The position numbers were made by a program, and so were the translations under genes. Below are positions 43,336 to 44,343 of a stretch of 44,343 nucleotides of DNA, piece by piece; the stretch's first letter is position 1; every line of letters starts with the position of its first letter. Origin of the DNA: Acidobacteriota bacterium (GTDB taxonomy: Bacteria; Acidobacteriota; Terriglobia; Bryobacterales; Bryobacteraceae); NCBI GenBank assembly GCA_018268835.1, contig JAFDVU010000040.1, positions 1 to 44,343 on the forward strand, read 5' to 3'. The notes beneath the pieces were generated by a model that saw only the letters and a program-made list of their open reading frames with translations, had not been told where the DNA came from and did not search any database.

Positions 43336-44013
43336 ATGAAAATTACAGGCGTGCTCGTTGCACTTGTTGCTAGCATTGGGGTTGCCGCAGCGAACCCCAT
43401 CCTCGTGAATAATGCCTCGTTTGAGACGCTGCCGCCGGGCGGCCTTCCGACCGCCTGCGGTGCCCCCCTCGGCTGCACGTATTCGACCGGCGGGAACATT
43501 CCGGGGTGGACGGTGACAGGGGGAGACACTTTCACGGGCCAGCTACGGCCGGGATCTGCCAGCGGCAACCTAACCTTTTTTAATTATGTTCCCGACGGCT
43601 TGACCATCGGTTACACAGATACCGGGATGCTCTCGCAGACGGTGGCAGCGACTGCTCAAGCCGGGGTGACCTACACCTTGCTGGTGGATGTCGGCACGCG
43701 CGCCGACGGTTTTTTCGGCGGGCCCGTGGTGAGCCTCGTGATTGGCGGCTCGACCATCGCGGCAACCGGGAGCCGGGCGACGGCCGGGAACTGGGCGACC
43801 TATACGGCTACCTACACCGCGCTTGCGGCGGATGCGGGCAACGCCATCAAAATTCAACTTTCCTCGACTAGCACCCAAGGTGACTTCGACAACGTCCGCC
43901 TGAGCGATTCCCTGAGCGCCGGGGTACCCGAACCCGGGACAGGCATGCTGGCGGTACTCGGGCTTGTCGGCTTTTTGCCGGTGGTTCGGGCAAAACTGCG
44001 CCGTCGGGCGTAG
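43336..44013 (+). CDS. PEP-CTERM exported protein
   Basis: A 225-residue secreted protein with an N-terminal signal peptide (MKITGVLVALVASIGVAAA) and a C-terminal PEP-CTERM sorting tail: VPEPGTG, a hydrophobic helix (MLAVLGLVGFLPVV), then RAKLRRRA. Such tails are recognised by exosortase, which cleaves and places the protein on the surface or in the extracellular matrix of exopolysaccharide producers. The middle is beta-rich and Gly/Thr/Ser-rich (NPILVNNASFETLP, NIPGWTVTGG, DFDNVRLSDS), like jelly-roll modules that bind glycans, but I cannot name the family with confidence. The start is supported by GGTGAG about nine bases upstream. A strong intrinsic terminator follows. No exosortase gene is in the window. 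Confidence 0.9.
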   Translation: MKITGVLVALVASIGVAAANPILVNNASFETLPPGGLPTACGAPLGCTYSTGGNIPGWTVTGGDTFTGQLRPGSASGNLTFFNYVPDGLTIGYTDTGMLSQTVAATAQAGVTYTLLVDVGTRADGFFGGPVVSLVIGGSTIAATGSRATAGNWATYTATYTALAADAGNAIKIQLSSTSTQGDFDNVRLSDSLSAGVPEPGTGMLAVLGLVGFLPVVRAKLRRRA

Positions 44014-44041
44014 CGTCTCCTGCTGGAATCGGTTTTCGACC

Positions 44042-44088
44042 GGCGTGGCGGATACCTCGAAAAGGTATGCGCCACGCCTTAGTTTTTT
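44042..44088 (+). terminator. Intrinsic terminator of the PEP-CTERM gene
   Basis: Arms 44042-44056 and 44064-44078 form a 15-bp stem with one mismatch and a seven-base loop (TCGAAAA), followed by TTAGTTTTTT (44079-44088). It is 28 bp after the stop and is the only clear rho-independent terminator in the window. It works for the plus strand; there is no T-run on the other side. Confidence 0.92.
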
Positions 44089-44111
44089 GGGCGGTGGTCT
44101 CTCCACAAACG

Positions 44112-44343
44112 CTAAGGCACCGTCCAGCTCCCCATGGTCTGCCAGCCGCTATTTATGGTTGCAATCACGTACTCACGGACCTGCCAGGTACCGCGGAACG
44201 ACGACTTGAACGTGACAGGAAATGTGACGGTAATCTGACTGCCGCTCACGCTTGCGGCGACTCCGGCGGCGTTCACGCTGCACTGGCTGTTCTCCAGGAT
44301 CAGCGACTGTCCCGCGGCGGCGGTACTCCAGGCAGTGAAGCCA
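44112..44343 (-). CDS. C-terminal end of a secreted, Ig-like protein (5' part outside window)
   Basis: On the minus strand an open frame enters from the window edge and ends in TAG (44112-44114), giving 76 residues. It contains GQSLILENSQCSVNAAGV, a beta-strand run (GSQITVTFPVTFKSSFRGTW), and closes with SGWQTMGSWTVP. I recall similar closing segments in large secreted acidobacterial proteins built of Ig- or cadherin-like modules. The strand alternation and single Cys fit an extracellular beta-sandwich. The gene converges on the PEP-CTERM gene, with the terminator between them. No function can be given from this fragment. Confidence 0.75.
   Translation of the reverse strand, partial: GFTAWSTAAAGQSLILENSQCSVNAAGVAASVSGSQITVTFPVTFKSSFRGTWQVREYVIATINSGWQTMGSWTVP

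Overview
The window is 44.3 kb of GC-rich bacterial chromosome. Its gene content points to an Acidobacteriota member of the Bryobacteraceae/Solibacter type. The pointers are a large Oar-like TonB-dependent protein with an N-terminal carboxypeptidase-regulatory domain, a divergent membrane protein with the SESIVRVKANDVRKRL motif, a Tat-exported sulfatase, many secreted carbohydrate enzymes and a PEP-CTERM protein. This taxonomic call is inference from family content; no rRNA or other marker gene is present.

Layout. (1) 1-9796: the respiratory complex I operon nuoF(partial)-G-H-J-K-L-M-N, tightly packed, with no nuoI between nuoH and nuoJ. (2) 9839-12579: a DinB-like metalloprotein and an exported penicillin-acylase-family Ntn hydrolase. 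(3) 12650-18972: a sulfatase and an Oar-like outer-membrane receptor on the minus strand, divergent from a one-TM regulator-like protein across a 170-bp region that carries repeated ACGTT motifs and two -10-like boxes. (4) 18994-24707 (minus): a sugar operon of FucP-like MFS importer, ROK sugar kinase and a secreted GH2 glycosidase with N-terminal discoidin-like domains. (5) 24864-27396: a DUF4136 protein and an unusual alginate-lyase-like/beta-helix fusion. (6) 27397-33421 (minus): a CzcCBA-type heavy-metal efflux system, preceded by a small His/Cys-rich membrane-associated protein. (7) 33567-37055: a pectin/galacturonate operon (tagaturonate epimerase, pectin methylesterase, GH28 polygalacturonase). 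(8) 37117-38682: a SIS-domain sugar-phosphate isomerase and a flippase-like membrane protein. (9) 38689-43115: two divergent radical-SAM/SPASM proteins that share a C-terminal beta-rich domain; one is further fused to a class I methyltransferase and an FkbM methyltransferase. (10) 43116-44343: a possible 20-residue peptide ORF, a PEP-CTERM protein with a clean intrinsic terminator, and the 3' end of a secreted protein.

Taken together, this is an aerobic or flexible respirer specialised in plant and microbial polysaccharides. Secreted lyases, glycosidases, an esterase and a sulfatase cut polymers outside the cell. The Oar-like receptor and the MFS carrier would take up products, and the ROK kinase and UxaE feed them into central metabolism. 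The most unusual part is the radical-SAM pair at 38689-43115. I know of no characterised pathway for this architecture, and it is my candidate for an undescribed modification system.

No tRNA, rRNA, CRISPR array, transposase or phage gene was seen.
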